The notes below the pieces were generated by a model, which had not been told where the DNA came from, did no database searches, and saw nothing but the letters and a program-made list of their open reading frames with translations. DNA of 64,000 nt from Pseudomonas silesiensis. Lineage in GTDB: Bacteria; Pseudomonadota; Gammaproteobacteria; Pseudomonadales; Pseudomonadaceae. The stretch spans positions 4,856,501-4,920,500 of the forward strand of contig NZ_CP014870.1 in assembly GCF_001661075.1 (NCBI RefSeq), given 5' to 3'. Below are positions 52,212 to 61,580 of the stretch, piece by piece (within the stretch, counting starts at the first letter, position 1; the number at the start of each line of letters is the position of its first letter). The translations under genes and the position numbers were made by a program.

Positions 52212-53180
52212 TCAACGGCGCACGATCGGCTCGATCACTTGCAACGCGAGGTTGCCTTTGTGCGAGCCCATCTTGACCTTGAACGCAGGCACGCCATTGG
52301 CGCGCATGATCATTTCTTCCGGCATGTCCACCGGGATAATGTCCCCCGGCTGCATGTTCAGGATGTCCCGCAGGCGCAACTGGCGACGGGCAACCGTGGC
52401 CCCGATCGGCACGTCGACATCCAGCACGTCCTGGCGCAGGGCGTTGACCCAGCGCTCGTCCTGATCGTCGAGGTCCGACTGGAAGCCGGCGTCGAGCATT
52501 TCGCGCACCGGCTCGATCATCGAATAGGGCATGGTCACGTGCAGGTCGCCGCCACCGCCATCGAGCTCGATGTGGAAGGTCGACACCACAACGGCCTCGC
52601 TCGGGCCGACGATGTTGGCCATGGCCGGGTTCACTTCCGAGTTCATGTACTCGAAGTTCACCTCCATGATCGCCTGCCAGGCTTCCTTCAGATCGACGAA
52701 GGCCTGCTCGAGCACCATGCGCACCACGCGCAGTTCGGTCGGGGTGAATTCACGCCCTTCGATCTTGGCGTGACGGCCGTCGCCGCCGAAAAAGTTGTCC
52801 ACCAGCTTGAACACCAGCTTGGCATCGAGGATGAACAGCGCGGTGCCGCGCAAGGGTTTGATCTTGACCAGGTTGAGGCTGGTCGGCACGTACAGCGAGT
52901 GCACGTATTCGCCGAACTTCATCACCTGCACACCACCGACGGCCACGTCCGCCGAACGGCGCAGCAGGTTGAACATGCTGATGCGGGTATAGCGGGCGAA
53001 GCGTTCGTTGATCATCTCCAGGGTCGGCATGCGTCCACGGACGATGCGATCCTGGCTGGTCAGGTCATAACTTTTGACAGTGCCGGGTTCGGCAGCGATA
53101 TCGGTCTGTACCAGCCCATCGTCGACACCGTGCAACAGCGCGTCGATCTCATCCTGGGACAGCAGGTCCTGCACGGCCAT
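52212..53180 (-). CDS. fliM: FliM flagellar switch protein
   Basis: A C-ring protein that receives CheY-P. It has 322 residues. The CheY-binding N-terminal peptide is LLSQDEIDALLHGV (residues 6-19). The middle domain (GRMPTLEMINERFARYTRISMFNLLRRSADVAVG) contacts FliG, and the C-terminal SpoA domain pairs with FliN. It is separated from fliN by 66 bp that include a small CCCCGTT/AACGGGG hairpin. Confidence 0.97.
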   Translation of the reverse strand: MAVQDLLSQDEIDALLHGVDDGLVQTDIAAEPGTVKSYDLTSQDRIVRGRMPTLEMINERFARYTRISMFNLLRRSADVAVGGVQVMKFGEYVHSLYVPTSLNLVKIKPLRGTALFILDAKLVFKLVDNFFGGDGRHAKIEGREFTPTELRVVRMVLEQAFVDLKEAWQAIMEVNFEYMNSEVNPAMANIVGPSEAVVVSTFHIELDGGGGDLHVTMPYSMIEPVREMLDAGFQSDLDDQDERWVNALRQDVLDVDVPIGATVARRQLRLRDILNMQPGDIIPVDMPEEMIMRANGVPAFKVKMGSHKGNLALQVIEPIVRR

Positions 53181-53189
53181 GTCGTGTTC

Positions 53190-53690
53190 CTACTGCAGTA
53201 CGAAATTAGTGAAAAGCAATTGTTCGATGACGACTTTGCCGAGTTCCTTGTGCGCCACTTCCTGGACGCTGGCCGTGGCTTTCTGCCGCAACATTTCCTG
53301 GCCGACCGGGGATGCCAGCGTGGCGAAGTCCTGCCCGGAGAACAGCATGACCAGGTTATTGCGGATCACCGGCATGTGCGCCTTGAGCGCGTCCAGATCG
53401 GCTTGATCGCGACCCTGCAGGGTGATGCTCACCTGCATGTAGCGCTGGCGGCCGTTCTGGTTGTAGTTGGCAATGAAGGCCGGAATCAGGGGCACGAAAA
53501 CCGCCGGCTGTTTGCCGACAACCACGGTTTCCGGTGCGGCGGCTGGCTTGCTCTGGGGGCTGTGCATGAAGTACCAGGTGGCCCCTCCGGACAAGCCTAT
53601 CGCCAGCAGCAGGGCGCCCGCTATCGCAATGATCAACTTGATCTTGCCTTTGGTTGCGGGGTCTTTAACTGCGTCGTCGCTCTTCGCCAT
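53190..53690 (-). CDS. fliL: FliL stator-associated protein
   Basis: A basal-body protein that supports the stators. It has 166 residues: a short basic cytoplasmic start, one membrane helix (about residues 17-39, KLIIAIAGALLLAIGLSGGATWYFM) and a periplasmic FliL domain (FVPLIPAFIANYNQNGRQRYMQVSITLQGRDQADLDALKAHMPVIRNNLVMLFSGQ). It is the first gene of fliLMNOPQR-flhB behind a sigma-54 promoter. Confidence 0.95.
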   Translation of the reverse strand: MAKSDDAVKDPATKGKIKLIIAIAGALLLAIGLSGGATWYFMHSPQSKPAAAPETVVVGKQPAVFVPLIPAFIANYNQNGRQRYMQVSITLQGRDQADLDALKAHMPVIRNNLVMLFSGQDFATLASPVGQEMLRQKATASVQEVAHKELGKVVIEQLLFTNFVLQ

Positions 53691-53739
53691 GCCAATAATC
53701 CGTCACTAATCGGGGTTTCACGGTTGCAGGCTTGGGAAG

Positions 53740-53756
53740 AGCAAGTGTTATGCCAG
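53740..53756 (-). promoter_or_regulatory. Sigma-54 promoter of fliL
   Basis: The minus strand reads TGGCATAACACTTGCT: GG and GC are 10 bases apart and both boxes are near consensus. It lies about 50 bp before the fliL start and just after a REPIN that separates it from fliK. Confidence 0.82.
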
Positions 53757-53789
53757 AAATGTCATGGGGCCAGGGAGACGGCAGGCCCT

Positions 53790-53883
53790 CCTGTAGGAGC
53801 GAGGCTTGCCCGCGAAGCAGACAATGCGGTTTATCATTTAAACCGCGTTACCCTTCTTCGCGGGCAAGCCTCGCTCCTACAGG
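53790..53883. repeat. REPIN between fliK and fliL
   Basis: Near-perfect inverted REP arms (CTGTAGGAGCGAGGCTTGCC and its complement) of about 30 bp enclose a short AT-rich centre (GCGGTTTATCATTTAAACCGC, itself palindromic). It may terminate the fliK transcript. Confidence 0.88.
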
Positions 53884-53898
53884 AAGGGTTGTGTTTGG

Positions 53899-55224
53899 TC
53901 AGGCGTAATAGTCGACGGCGCTGGAGCCGATGATGCTGGTCGTGCTGGCTGCCACTTCGGCGACTGTGGGCGCACTCTCGTCATCCATGGCGTCAAGGCG
54001 ACCACCGCTGGAACCGGTGCGACCACTTTCCCCCTGCCTGGCCTGTTCCTGCCCCTGGCCCTGCCAGCCACGAGACTGATCGGACACATTGACATCAACC
54101 TGCCCCATGCCCTGCTGCGCAAACATCTCGCGCAAGCGATGCATCTGCCCGTCCAGCGCTTCGCGAACACCTGGATGCGCGCTCATGAAGGTGACCTGGG
54201 TCTGCTGATCCGGAACCATGTTCACGCGAATGTCGAGGCGTCCGAGTTCGGCCGGTTGCAACTGGATGTCGGCGGCCTTGAGGTTGGCGCTGGACAGGTA
54301 CATGACCCGGTTTACCACTTCTTCGCTCCAGCCACTTTGATGCATGGCGATCGGCTGGTTCACCGGCAGCGCGTTAGCGGTTTTCGGCGTGGCCGCCTGG
54401 GTCAGCGCCGCCAGACGGCTGGCAAAATCGTCGACACGGGTATCGCTGCCGGCGGCCTTCAAGTCTTTCAAACCGTCATCGAGCAGGCCGCTGAAGGCCT
54501 TGTCACCGCTTTCGGCACTGTCCTTTTCGGCCTGCACGTCAAGCATGCCCGCCTTGCCGACGACCAGGTTTTGCGCTGCGGCCGGCTCGCCATCGGCCTT
54601 GGTCGAGGTCGAGGTCGGCAACGCGGGTGGCTGGGCCTGGCTGGAAGCGGAAACGTGCCCGCTTTGCTCCATGGCCATGCGCAAGGCTGGCAGGGCATCG
54701 AGGGGGTCGGCCTGGGGATCGAATCCGGCATCAGCGGTGACGGCGGCGGTCATTGCCACAAGAATCGGCTGCTCGTCTTGGGGTGGCACGGCATCTGCCA
54801 CTGGTGGAGTTTGCGCACCGAGTGCGGGATCTGCAGCATCGGTGGTCGGGTCAACCGCCGCCTCGGTGACAGAGGTGACAGAGGTGTCAGCGGCATCCGC
54901 ACCTTCGCTGGCAATCTTTTCATCGGCCGCCGGTTTATCAGCGGGCAAGGATTTGCCGCTATCGGCAACGGGCGGTTTCGCGGCGGCAGCCTTGTCGTGG
55001 CTGACGTCCTGTTTGACCGGCCCATGCGCTACGTTGTCGCGCATTGGCTTGACCGGTCTTTCGTTCACCGCCGAAGGGGTATTGCGAGCCTGATTGGCGT
55101 AGACATGAGCGAAGCCGGATGCCTTGCCCCCGGGCTCGGCGACCTGCGCCGGTGGATTGGCGAAAGCCGCTTTGGCCTTGGACCGGGCGGCGGCCTGGAG
55201 AAGAATATCGGGGGTTACGGGCAT
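53899..55224 (-). CDS. fliK: FliK hook-length control protein
   Basis: The secreted molecular ruler that sets hook length. It has 441 residues. A long Ala/Pro/Asp-rich N-terminal region is followed by the C-terminal FliK domain (about 330-410, SGWSEEVVNRVMYLSSANLKAADIQLQPAELGRLDIRVNMVPDQQTQVTFMSAHPGVREALDGQMHRLREM). The start MPVTPDILLQAAARSK at 55224 is preferred over upstream in-frame codons. It is a different gene from the FliK-like one at 22.1 kb. Confidence 0.94.
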   Translation of the reverse strand: MPVTPDILLQAAARSKAKAAFANPPAQVAEPGGKASGFAHVYANQARNTPSAVNERPVKPMRDNVAHGPVKQDVSHDKAAAAKPPVADSGKSLPADKPAADEKIASEGADAADTSVTSVTEAAVDPTTDAADPALGAQTPPVADAVPPQDEQPILVAMTAAVTADAGFDPQADPLDALPALRMAMEQSGHVSASSQAQPPALPTSTSTKADGEPAAAQNLVVGKAGMLDVQAEKDSAESGDKAFSGLLDDGLKDLKAAGSDTRVDDFASRLAALTQAATPKTANALPVNQPIAMHQSGWSEEVVNRVMYLSSANLKAADIQLQPAELGRLDIRVNMVPDQQTQVTFMSAHPGVREALDGQMHRLREMFAQQGMGQVDVNVSDQSRGWQGQGQEQARQGESGRTGSSGGRLDAMDDESAPTVAEVAASTTSIIGSSAVDYYA

Positions 55225-55305
55225 GGAACGGTCTCCGCCGCACTGGGATTGTAAGTACAGTGACGGAGATGAAAGCAAAGGTCGCGCCAGGTTTAGTACC
55301 AGGCG

Positions 55306-55674
55306 TTAAAAGCGTGGGACGATCGCCTTGGTCGGCGAACTACGCCGACATTCCGCCTCATACAGCGGCCGGACCAGGGCGAATTCACCGTCGATGTCAC
55401 CGACCAGTTTTTCCACGCCCGAAAGGTTTTTATTCTTGGCACGCTGTTCCAGCTCATGGCAGAGCGCAGCCAGGCGAACGGCCCCCATATTGCTGCTGCT
55501 ACCCTTGAAACTATGGGCAGCATTCATCAGCTCCAGGGCATCGTCAGCCTTGCGCAATAAAACCAGACGCTCTTCGGCATCGGCAAGAAAGGTCTCCAGC
55601 AACTCCGGATACCCATCCTCCATGACTTCTTGCAACGCGCTCAGCACGTCGCGGTCCAGATGTGTGTCAGCCAC
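55306..55674 (-). CDS. hptB: HptB histidine phosphotransfer protein
   Basis: An Hpt-domain protein that passes phosphate from hybrid kinases to HsbR. It has 122 residues with phospho-acceptor His54 in AAHSFKGSSSNMG. The start is a GTG at 55674 (MADTHLDRDVL). It lies directly downstream of hsbR, and the trio resembles the HptB-HsbR-HsbA pathway that controls biofilm formation and swarming in P. aeruginosa. Confidence 0.9.
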   Translation of the reverse strand: MADTHLDRDVLSALQEVMEDGYPELLETFLADAEERLVLLRKADDALELMNAAHSFKGSSSNMGAVRLAALCHELEQRAKNKNLSGVEKLVGDIDGEFALVRPLYEAECRRSSPTKAIVPRF

Positions 55675-55704
55675 TTGCTCACTCCTTGATCAAGAATGCG
55701 TGGA

Positions 55705-57420
55705 TTATGCCAGAGCCTCCCAGAAAAATTCCACGCGGGCACTTCGACCATCGTCGGACCAGCTGGCATTGCGGCTCAATTGACGGATCAGACCGACGCC
55801 ACGTCCCGACAGCCGGACACCATCAGCGGGGCGCTGCATCACCCGTTCGACATCAAACCCCTTGCCACTGTCTTCGACGCGAACCGTCAGGCAACCGCCC
55901 TCGCCCTTCGGTGTCACCTGCAAATGTACCCGGATGAAGCCATCGCGCAATTCATCCAGGCGCGTATTGCGCTGTTGATAATAGCGGGCAAAACCCGACG
56001 CATCCCGTTTAAGGCCGGAGTCCAGGCCCAGTACGCCATGCTCCAGGGCGTTGGAGTACAGTTCAGCCAGCACCGTGTAGAGCGCCCCGCTCTGCGCCCG
56101 CAGCCCATGGACCTCCAGCAGCAACTGCAACAGATAGGGCAGCGGGTTGAAGCGTTTGAGCGTGGCCGCGCGAAACTCGAAACTCACCGACCAGTCCAGC
56201 GGACAGCACTGGCCACTGTCGGAATACACCAACGCCGGCGGGCTCACCTGCGCCGCCTCCAGCAAACTGACCTCGACCATGCTCACGTCGTCACGGGCTT
56301 CTCCGCGAAAATCGCGCAGCGCCTGCTCGATCTCTGCGAACAACGCATCAGGCTGACGATTGGCGGCAAACACCCGCTGCAGTCGCTCGACACCGAACAG
56401 TTGTTCGTTGGCATCGCAGGTATCGATCACACCGTCGGATAACAGAAACACCCGATCGCCGACCGCCATCGGCAACACGTCGGTGCGATCGTCAAAGGTT
56501 TGCGGGCTCAGTACGCCGAGGGGCAAGTGCTGAGCCTTGAGGGGCGTGCGCTTACCGCTGGCGATGGCGTGCAGGTAACCGTCCGGCATCCCGCCGTTCC
56601 ACACTTCCACCGAGCGCCGCTGAAAACTCAGGCACAGCAGCGTGGCACAACAGAACATGTCCACCGGCAGGATGCGCTTGAGCTTGGCATTCATCTCGCG
56701 CAGGATTTCAGACAGACCGTAACCCTTGGCCGTCATGCCATAGAAGACTTCAGCCAGGGGCATGGCCCCGACCGCCGCCGGCAACCCATGGCCGGTGAAA
56801 TCTCCGAGCAATACATGCATGTCGCCGGCCGGGGTGAACGCCGCCAGCAGCAAGTCGCCGTTGAACAGCGCGTAGGGCGATTGCAGGTAGCGGATATTCG
56901 GGGCACTCAGGCAACCGGAATGGGCCACCTTGTCGAATACGGCCTTGGCCACCCGTTGCTCGTTGAGCAGGTAATGGTGATGCCTGGCGATCTGGTCACG
57001 CTGCTGCAACACGGTGGCCTGCAAACGGCGCAAGCGGTCCATCGCCTTGATTTTGGCGGCGAGGATCACCTGGTTGTAGGGTTTTGCCAGAAAGTCGTCG
57101 CCCCCGGCTTCCAGACAGCGCGCCAGGGCTTCGCTTTCGGAGAGCGAGGTCAGAAAGATGATCGGCACCAGGGTTTCCCCGGCCAGTGCCTTGATCTGCT
57201 GCGCCGCCTCGAAGCCGTCCATCACCGGCATCATCGCGTCCATCAACACCAGTTGCGGGCGTTGCTGACGGAACGCTTCGACGGCCTCGGCGCCGTTGGC
57301 GGCCGTCAGCACTTCATGCCCCTGGCGCCGGACGATGCTCGACAGCAGCATGCGATCGGCCGCGCTGTCTTCGGCGATGAGGATCGTCAGTGATTCGAGC
57401 GGCGGCTGCATGGCCGTCAC
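55705..57420 (-). CDS. hsbR: HsbR response regulator, PP2C phosphatase/anti-sigma kinase
   Basis: A three-domain regulator with 571 residues. The receiver domain holds phospho-acceptor Asp61 (LVLMDAMMPVMDG). A PP2C/SpoIIE-type phosphatase spans about 190-390 (GDFTGHGLPAAVGAMPLAEVF, FLLSDGVIDTCD). A C-terminal HATPase lies at about 430-571 (ELYSNALEHGVLGLD, RVEDSGKGFD, GRGVGLIRQL). It controls the phosphorylation of HsbA. A GTG at 57420 overlaps the hsbA stop; an ATG at 57411 is an alternative. Confidence 0.9.
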   Translation of the reverse strand: MTAMQPPLESLTILIAEDSAADRMLLSSIVRRQGHEVLTAANGAEAVEAFRQQRPQLVLMDAMMPVMDGFEAAQQIKALAGETLVPIIFLTSLSESEALARCLEAGGDDFLAKPYNQVILAAKIKAMDRLRRLQATVLQQRDQIARHHHYLLNEQRVAKAVFDKVAHSGCLSAPNIRYLQSPYALFNGDLLLAAFTPAGDMHVLLGDFTGHGLPAAVGAMPLAEVFYGMTAKGYGLSEILREMNAKLKRILPVDMFCCATLLCLSFQRRSVEVWNGGMPDGYLHAIASGKRTPLKAQHLPLGVLSPQTFDDRTDVLPMAVGDRVFLLSDGVIDTCDANEQLFGVERLQRVFAANRQPDALFAEIEQALRDFRGEARDDVSMVEVSLLEAAQVSPPALVYSDSGQCCPLDWSVSFEFRAATLKRFNPLPYLLQLLLEVHGLRAQSGALYTVLAELYSNALEHGVLGLDSGLKRDASGFARYYQQRNTRLDELRDGFIRVHLQVTPKGEGGCLTVRVEDSGKGFDVERVMQRPADGVRLSGRGVGLIRQLSRNASWSDDGRSARVEFFWEALA

Positions 57421-57722
57421 GCGACGTCGAAGATCTGTTCGAAGTTGGAAATGGCGAGGATCTTGCGCACATCTGGATTGGCGTTGGTCAGCGTGATCTC
57501 GGCATTGTCGCCGCCAGCGTGATCACGTAGCAGCAACAACATGCCGAGTGCAGAACTGTCGAGGTAGGTGGCGTCCTTCAAGTTCACTTCGAAGGAGTCG
57601 GGTTTTGGCTGAAGATTTTCATAGGACTCACGAAACTCCTGATGCTTGGCGAAATCGAATCGCCCCTTGATCGAAATCGTCAGCTTTTGCCCACCTTGGG
57701 ATACTTCTGTCACGACTGGCAT
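57417..57722 (-). CDS. hsbA: HsbA anti-sigma factor antagonist
   Basis: A STAS-domain protein with 101 residues. The phosphorylatable serine pair is in ATYLDSSALGMLLLL (Ser56/Ser57). By analogy with P. aeruginosa its phosphorylation state decides whether it binds the anti-sigma factor FlgM or a diguanylate cyclase. It is the first gene of hsbA-hsbR-hptB. An upstream in-frame ATG (MTRKPF) is possible. Confidence 0.9.
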   Translation of the reverse strand: MPVVTEVSQGGQKLTISIKGRFDFAKHQEFRESYENLQPKPDSFEVNLKDATYLDSSALGMLLLLRDHAGGDNAEITLTNANPDVRKILAISNFEQIFDVA

Positions 57723-57814
57723 GAACGGCTTCCTTGTCATTGGGGAACGTACGTGTAGAAGGTTTAGCACTTGGCGAGGGTGGGGGCAAGGCTGGTAGTT
57801 GTGGTGGGGCCGAG

Positions 57815-57935
57815 GACGCCTTCGCGGGCAAGCCTCGCTCCTACAGGGTTTTGTGTCGTTCGTAATTTCCGTGAACGACTCAGCCCCTGTAGGAGCGTGC
57901 GGTGCGGCGATCCGACTTGCCCGCGAAGAACGATA
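57815..57935. repeat. REP pair upstream of hsbA
   Basis: CGCGGGCAAGCCTCGCTCCT near 57822 and a diverged inverted partner (GTAGGAGCGTGCGGTGCGGC, ACTTGCCCGCGAAG) to 57930. The second arm carries an extra segment (GTGCGGTGCGGCGATCCG), a variant also seen at 63.8 kb. Confidence 0.78.
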
Positions 57936-57951
57936 ACGCGGTCTCACTGAC

Positions 57952-58401
57952 TCAATATGGATCCTGCCGCGGCAACCGCTGGGACAATTCATCCAGCAGC
58001 TTCTGCTCGCGCTTGTCTTCCAGTCGTCGCGCCTCATCCATGTAGCGCTGCACCAGCTTGCGCAACCCTTCGACCCGGGCATACGCCTGCTGCCAGGTTT
58101 CCCGCGCCTTGTTCAGATTGTTCTGATGCCAGGCGAGGCTTTGTCGCTGCTGATCAATGGCCGTGCCCAGCTGCGCCAGGAAGCCTTGATAACCCAACAA
58201 CCATTGACCGGAAACGCCGCTGCTGCCGCGCACGATCCATTGCTCCTGATAGTCGAGCCGAAACGCTTCGAGGTCGGCGAGTTTACTTTCGGCCAGGCGG
58301 ACCTGCCCCTGGAAGTGCCCAAGGCGCTGGACCGCGGTTTTCTCGACCTTTTCGGCCATGTCCACCACCGGTGCCAGGCGGGCTGCGCGACTCTGGGACA
58401 T
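57952..58401 (-). CDS. fliJ: FliJ flagellar export chaperone
   Basis: A coiled-coil protein that couples the FliI ATPase to FlhA. It has 149 residues, almost all helical (RLAPVVDMAEKVEKTAVQRLGHFQGQVRLAESKLADLEAF...RKLVQRYMDEARRLEDKREQKLLDELSQRL). It lies 6 bp after fliI and ends the fliEFGHIJ series. Confidence 0.92.
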   Translation of the reverse strand: MSQSRAARLAPVVDMAEKVEKTAVQRLGHFQGQVRLAESKLADLEAFRLDYQEQWIVRGSSGVSGQWLLGYQGFLAQLGTAIDQQRQSLAWHQNNLNKARETWQQAYARVEGLRKLVQRYMDEARRLEDKREQKLLDELSQRLPRQDPY

Positions 58402-58407
58402 GGCCGG

Positions 58408-59766
58408 TTAACCGCCGGCCGCAGGCGCGAAGATCGAACCCAGGTAGGCTTCGCTTTCACCCAGGCTGATGCTGTCGTTCAGGCCCTGGCGCTGGTACTT
58501 GACCAACTGCGGTTGCAGGGCGATCGCCAGGTCGGTTTCCCGATCACCGCCGGCGACGTAGGCACCGACGCTGATCAGGTCGCGGCTTTGCTGATAACGC
58601 GACCACAATTGCTTGAAATACTGGGCGCGGGCCATGTGTTCCTTCGACACCACCGACGGCATGACCCGGCTGATGGACGCTTCGATATCGATCGCCGGGT
58701 AGTGACCTTCCTCGGCCAGGCGCCGGGACAGCACGATGTGCCCGTCGAGCACGCCCCGGGCCGAGTCGGCAATCGGGTCCTGTTGGTCGTCCCCCTCGGA
58801 CAACACGGTGTAGAACGCCGTGATCGAACCGCCGCCCTTCTCGGCATTGCCGGCGCGTTCCACCAGTTTCGGCAATTTGGCGAACACCGACGGCGGATAG
58901 CCCTTGGTCGCGGGCGGTTCGCCGATGGCCAGGGCGATTTCCCGCTGGGCCTGGGCGAAACGGGTCAGGGAGTCCATGAGCAACAGCACGTTCTTGCCCT
59001 TGTCACGGAAATATTCGGCGATGCGCGTGCAGTACATGGCCGCGCGCAGACGCATCAGCGGCGCATCGTCCGCCGGTGAGGCCACCACCACCGAACGCTT
59101 GAGGCCTTCTTCACCGAGGATGTGCTCGATGAATTCCTTGACCTCACGACCGCGCTCGCCGATCAGCCCGACCACGATGATGTCGGCCTCGGTGAAGCGG
59201 GTCATCATGCCCAGCAGCACACTCTTGCCCACACCCGTACCGGCAAACAGCCCGAGGCGCTGGCCGCGACCGACCGTCAACAAGCCGTTGATGCATCGTA
59301 TGCCCACGTCCAGCGGCTCGCTGATCGGTTCACGCTTGAGCGGGTTGATGGTCGGGCCGTCCATCGGCACCCAGTCTTCGGCCTTCATCCCGCCCTTGCC
59401 GTCCAGCGCCCGACCGGCGCCGTCGAGCACCCGCCCGAGCATGCTCATGCCCATCGGCAGGCGACCGGTATCCGCCAGCGGCACCACGCGCGCACCGGGG
59501 GCGATCCCGGCGACGCTGCCGACCGGCATCAGAAAGACTTTGTTGCCCGAGAAGCCCATGACTTCGGCTTCGACCTGCACCGGGTGATAACTGTCGTCGT
59601 TGATCACCATGCAGCGGCTGCCCATGGCGGCGCGCAAGCCTTCGGCTTCGAGGGTCAGGCCGACCATGCGCAGCAGGCGGCCTTCGAGGATCGGCGCGCC
59701 GGCCAGCGTCGCGGCCTCGGCGTAACTGCCCAGGCGCTTGGCGAAGCTGGTGCGGTCAAGGCGCAT
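58408..59766 (-). CDS. fliI: FliI flagellar export ATPase
   Basis: A hexameric F1-beta-like ATPase that energises export. It has 452 residues. Walker A is [15 protein letters not shown] (about 168-182), the Walker B region is [37 protein letters not shown]. It overlaps fliH by 11 bp. Confidence 0.97.
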   Translation of the reverse strand: MRLDRTSFAKRLGSYAEAATLAGAPILEGRLLRMVGLTLEAEGLRAAMGSRCMVINDDSYHPVQVEAEVMGFSGNKVFLMPVGSVAGIAPGARVVPLADTGRLPMGMSMLGRVLDGAGRALDGKGGMKAEDWVPMDGPTINPLKREPISEPLDVGIRCINGLLTVGRGQRLGLFAGTGVGKSVLLGMMTRFTEADIIVVGLIGERGREVKEFIEHILGEEGLKRSVVVASPADDAPLMRLRAAMYCTRIAEYFRDKGKNVLLLMDSLTRFAQAQREIALAIGEPPATKGYPPSVFAKLPKLVERAGNAEKGGGSITAFYTVLSEGDDQQDPIADSARGVLDGHIVLSRRLAEEGHYPAIDIEASISRVMPSVVSKEHMARAQYFKQLWSRYQQSRDLISVGAYVAGGDRETDLAIALQPQLVKYQRQGLNDSISLGESEAYLGSIFAPAAGG

Positions 59767-60556
59767 CGGGCAGGTCCGGTGCGGGGGCGGCTGCCGGAGT
59801 ATTGCCTATCGGCAGTTCCAGGCTCAGGTCCGGCGCAGCCGGGTGTAGCGATTGTTCATGCAACTGATCGAACAGCTTGTCCATGACCCGCGCAATCCGG
59901 GTTTCAACCGTGGCGTCAATGCGACTGTGCTCGGTCTCGACCCGGCAACCTCCCGGTAACAAGGCCTCGTCTTCGACGATGCGCCAGGTTTCTTCATGCC
60001 GCTCGCGCAGGGCCTTGACCTGTTCGAAATCCTGCGGATTGATGTACAGCCGCACGTTGCCCACGCCCAATGGCAACAACTTGAGGGCATCGCGCATGAC
60101 GTGTTCGAGCTGTGTCGAGTCGATGGCCAGTTCACGCTGGATCACCTGCCGGGTGATGTGCTGCACGAGGTCGACCAGGGACTTCTCGATCTGGGTGTCC
60201 TGCTCGGCAATGGGTTCCAGCAGGTGGCCCATGAGTTTTTCCAGGGCGGCAAGCTTCGCCGTCAGCGCCACTTCGGCTTCCTGGCGGACCTTGAGCGTGG
60301 TGCTGTGAAAGCCCTCCCGCTCGCCGGTGGCGAAGCCTTCGTTGTAGGCTTCCTGGCGAATGCTTTCGAGCTCTTCGAGGGTCAGCGGCTGGACGTCCTC
60401 CAGCGGCACTTCCTGCATTGACGGCGGCTCGGGTTCAGGCTCCGGCTCGGGCTCGGGCACGTACGGATCGAAACTGGGCAACGACCAGATATCGACACCC
60501 CTGACGTCCTTGGCACGGATCAGGTCGGACTGGGACTCATCATGTTCGGTCGCCAT
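59756..60556 (-). CDS. fliH: FliH export ATPase regulator
   Basis: A stator-like partner of FliI. It has 266 residues. A Pro-Glu repeat ([12 protein letters not shown], about residues 34-45) lies near the N-terminus. A glycine-spaced helix region ([17 protein letters not shown]) and a C-terminal FliH/HrpE domain follow. A proline-rich tail ends the protein. Confidence 0.94.
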   Translation of the reverse strand: MATEHDESQSDLIRAKDVRGVDIWSLPSFDPYVPEPEPEPEPEPPSMQEVPLEDVQPLTLEELESIRQEAYNEGFATGEREGFHSTTLKVRQEAEVALTAKLAALEKLMGHLLEPIAEQDTQIEKSLVDLVQHITRQVIQRELAIDSTQLEHVMRDALKLLPLGVGNVRLYINPQDFEQVKALRERHEETWRIVEDEALLPGGCRVETEHSRIDATVETRIARVMDKLFDQLHEQSLHPAAPDLSLELPIGNTPAAAPAPDLPDAP

Positions 60557-60563
60557 AGTGATA

Positions 60564-61580
60564 TCAGATCATCTCTTCGCCGCCCTTCCCGCCGAGAACG
60601 ATTTCTCCGGCTTCGGCCATACGGCGGGCAATGGTGAGGATTTCCTTCTGCGCGGTTTCCACGTCGCTGACGCGCACCGGGCCCTTGGCCTCGAGGTCGT
60701 CGCGCAACAGTTCGGCCGCCCGCTTGGACATGTTCTTGAAGATCTTTTCCTTGACGTTTTCGTCCGACCCCTTGAGGGCCAGCACCAGCACATCGGAGGA
60801 CACTTCGCGCAGCAACGCCTGAATCCCGCGGTCGTCGACATCGGCCAGGTTGTTGAACACGAACATCAGGTCTTCGATCCGGCCGGACAGGTCTTCGTCG
60901 ACTTCGCGGATCGAGTCCATCAACTGGCCTTCCATCGAGCTGTCGAGGAAGTTCATGATGTCGGCCGCGCGCTTGATGCCACCCAGGTTGGTACGCGAGG
61001 CGTTCGAGGCGCCGGAGAACTGCTTCTCGAGAATCTGGTTGAGTTCTTTCAGGGCGGCCGGCTGCACAGTGTTGAGCGAGGACACCCGCAAGATAATGTC
61101 CAGGCGCACCTTGTGATCGAAGTTGCCCAGCACCTCGCCGGCCTGGTCCGGGTCGAGATAGGCGACCACGATCGCCTGGATCTGCGGGTGCTCGTAACGG
61201 ATCACGTCCGCGACGGCGCGCGGCTCCATCCACTTCAGGCTGTCGAGACCGCTGGTGTTGCCGCCCAGCAGGATGCGGTCGATCAGGCCGTTGGCCTTCT
61301 CCTCGCCCAGGGCCTGGGTCAGCATCTTGCGCACGTAGTCGTCGGAGCCGACGCCCAGGCTGGTCTGGTCGCCGACGATCTCGACGAACTCGCTCATCAC
61401 CTGCTCCACCTGCTCGCGGTGCACGTTGCCCATCTGCGCCATGGCCACGCCCACGCGCTGAACCTCTTTCGGGCCCATGTGGCGCAACACCTGGGCGGCG
61501 TCGGTGGAGCCCAGGGACAGCAGCAGGATCGCGGCTTTGTCGACCTTGGACAGTTTCGCGGCAGCGGCTTTATCATTCAT
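60564..61580 (-). CDS. fliG: FliG flagellar motor switch protein
   Basis: The torque-generating rotor protein. It has 338 residues. N-terminal (KVDKAAILLLSLGSTDAAQVLRHM), middle (EHPQIQAIVVAYLDPDQAGEVLGNF) and C-terminal ARM domains (LMFVFNNLADVDDRGIQALLREVSSDVLVLALKGSDENVKEKIFKNMSKRA, with the charged torque helix) are intact. It overlaps fliF by 8 bp. Confidence 0.97.
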   Translation of the reverse strand: MNDKAAAAKLSKVDKAAILLLSLGSTDAAQVLRHMGPKEVQRVGVAMAQMGNVHREQVEQVMSEFVEIVGDQTSLGVGSDDYVRKMLTQALGEEKANGLIDRILLGGNTSGLDSLKWMEPRAVADVIRYEHPQIQAIVVAYLDPDQAGEVLGNFDHKVRLDIILRVSSLNTVQPAALKELNQILEKQFSGASNASRTNLGGIKRAADIMNFLDSSMEGQLMDSIREVDEDLSGRIEDLMFVFNNLADVDDRGIQALLREVSSDVLVLALKGSDENVKEKIFKNMSKRAAELLRDDLEAKGPVRVSDVETAQKEILTIARRMAEAGEIVLGGKGGEEMI

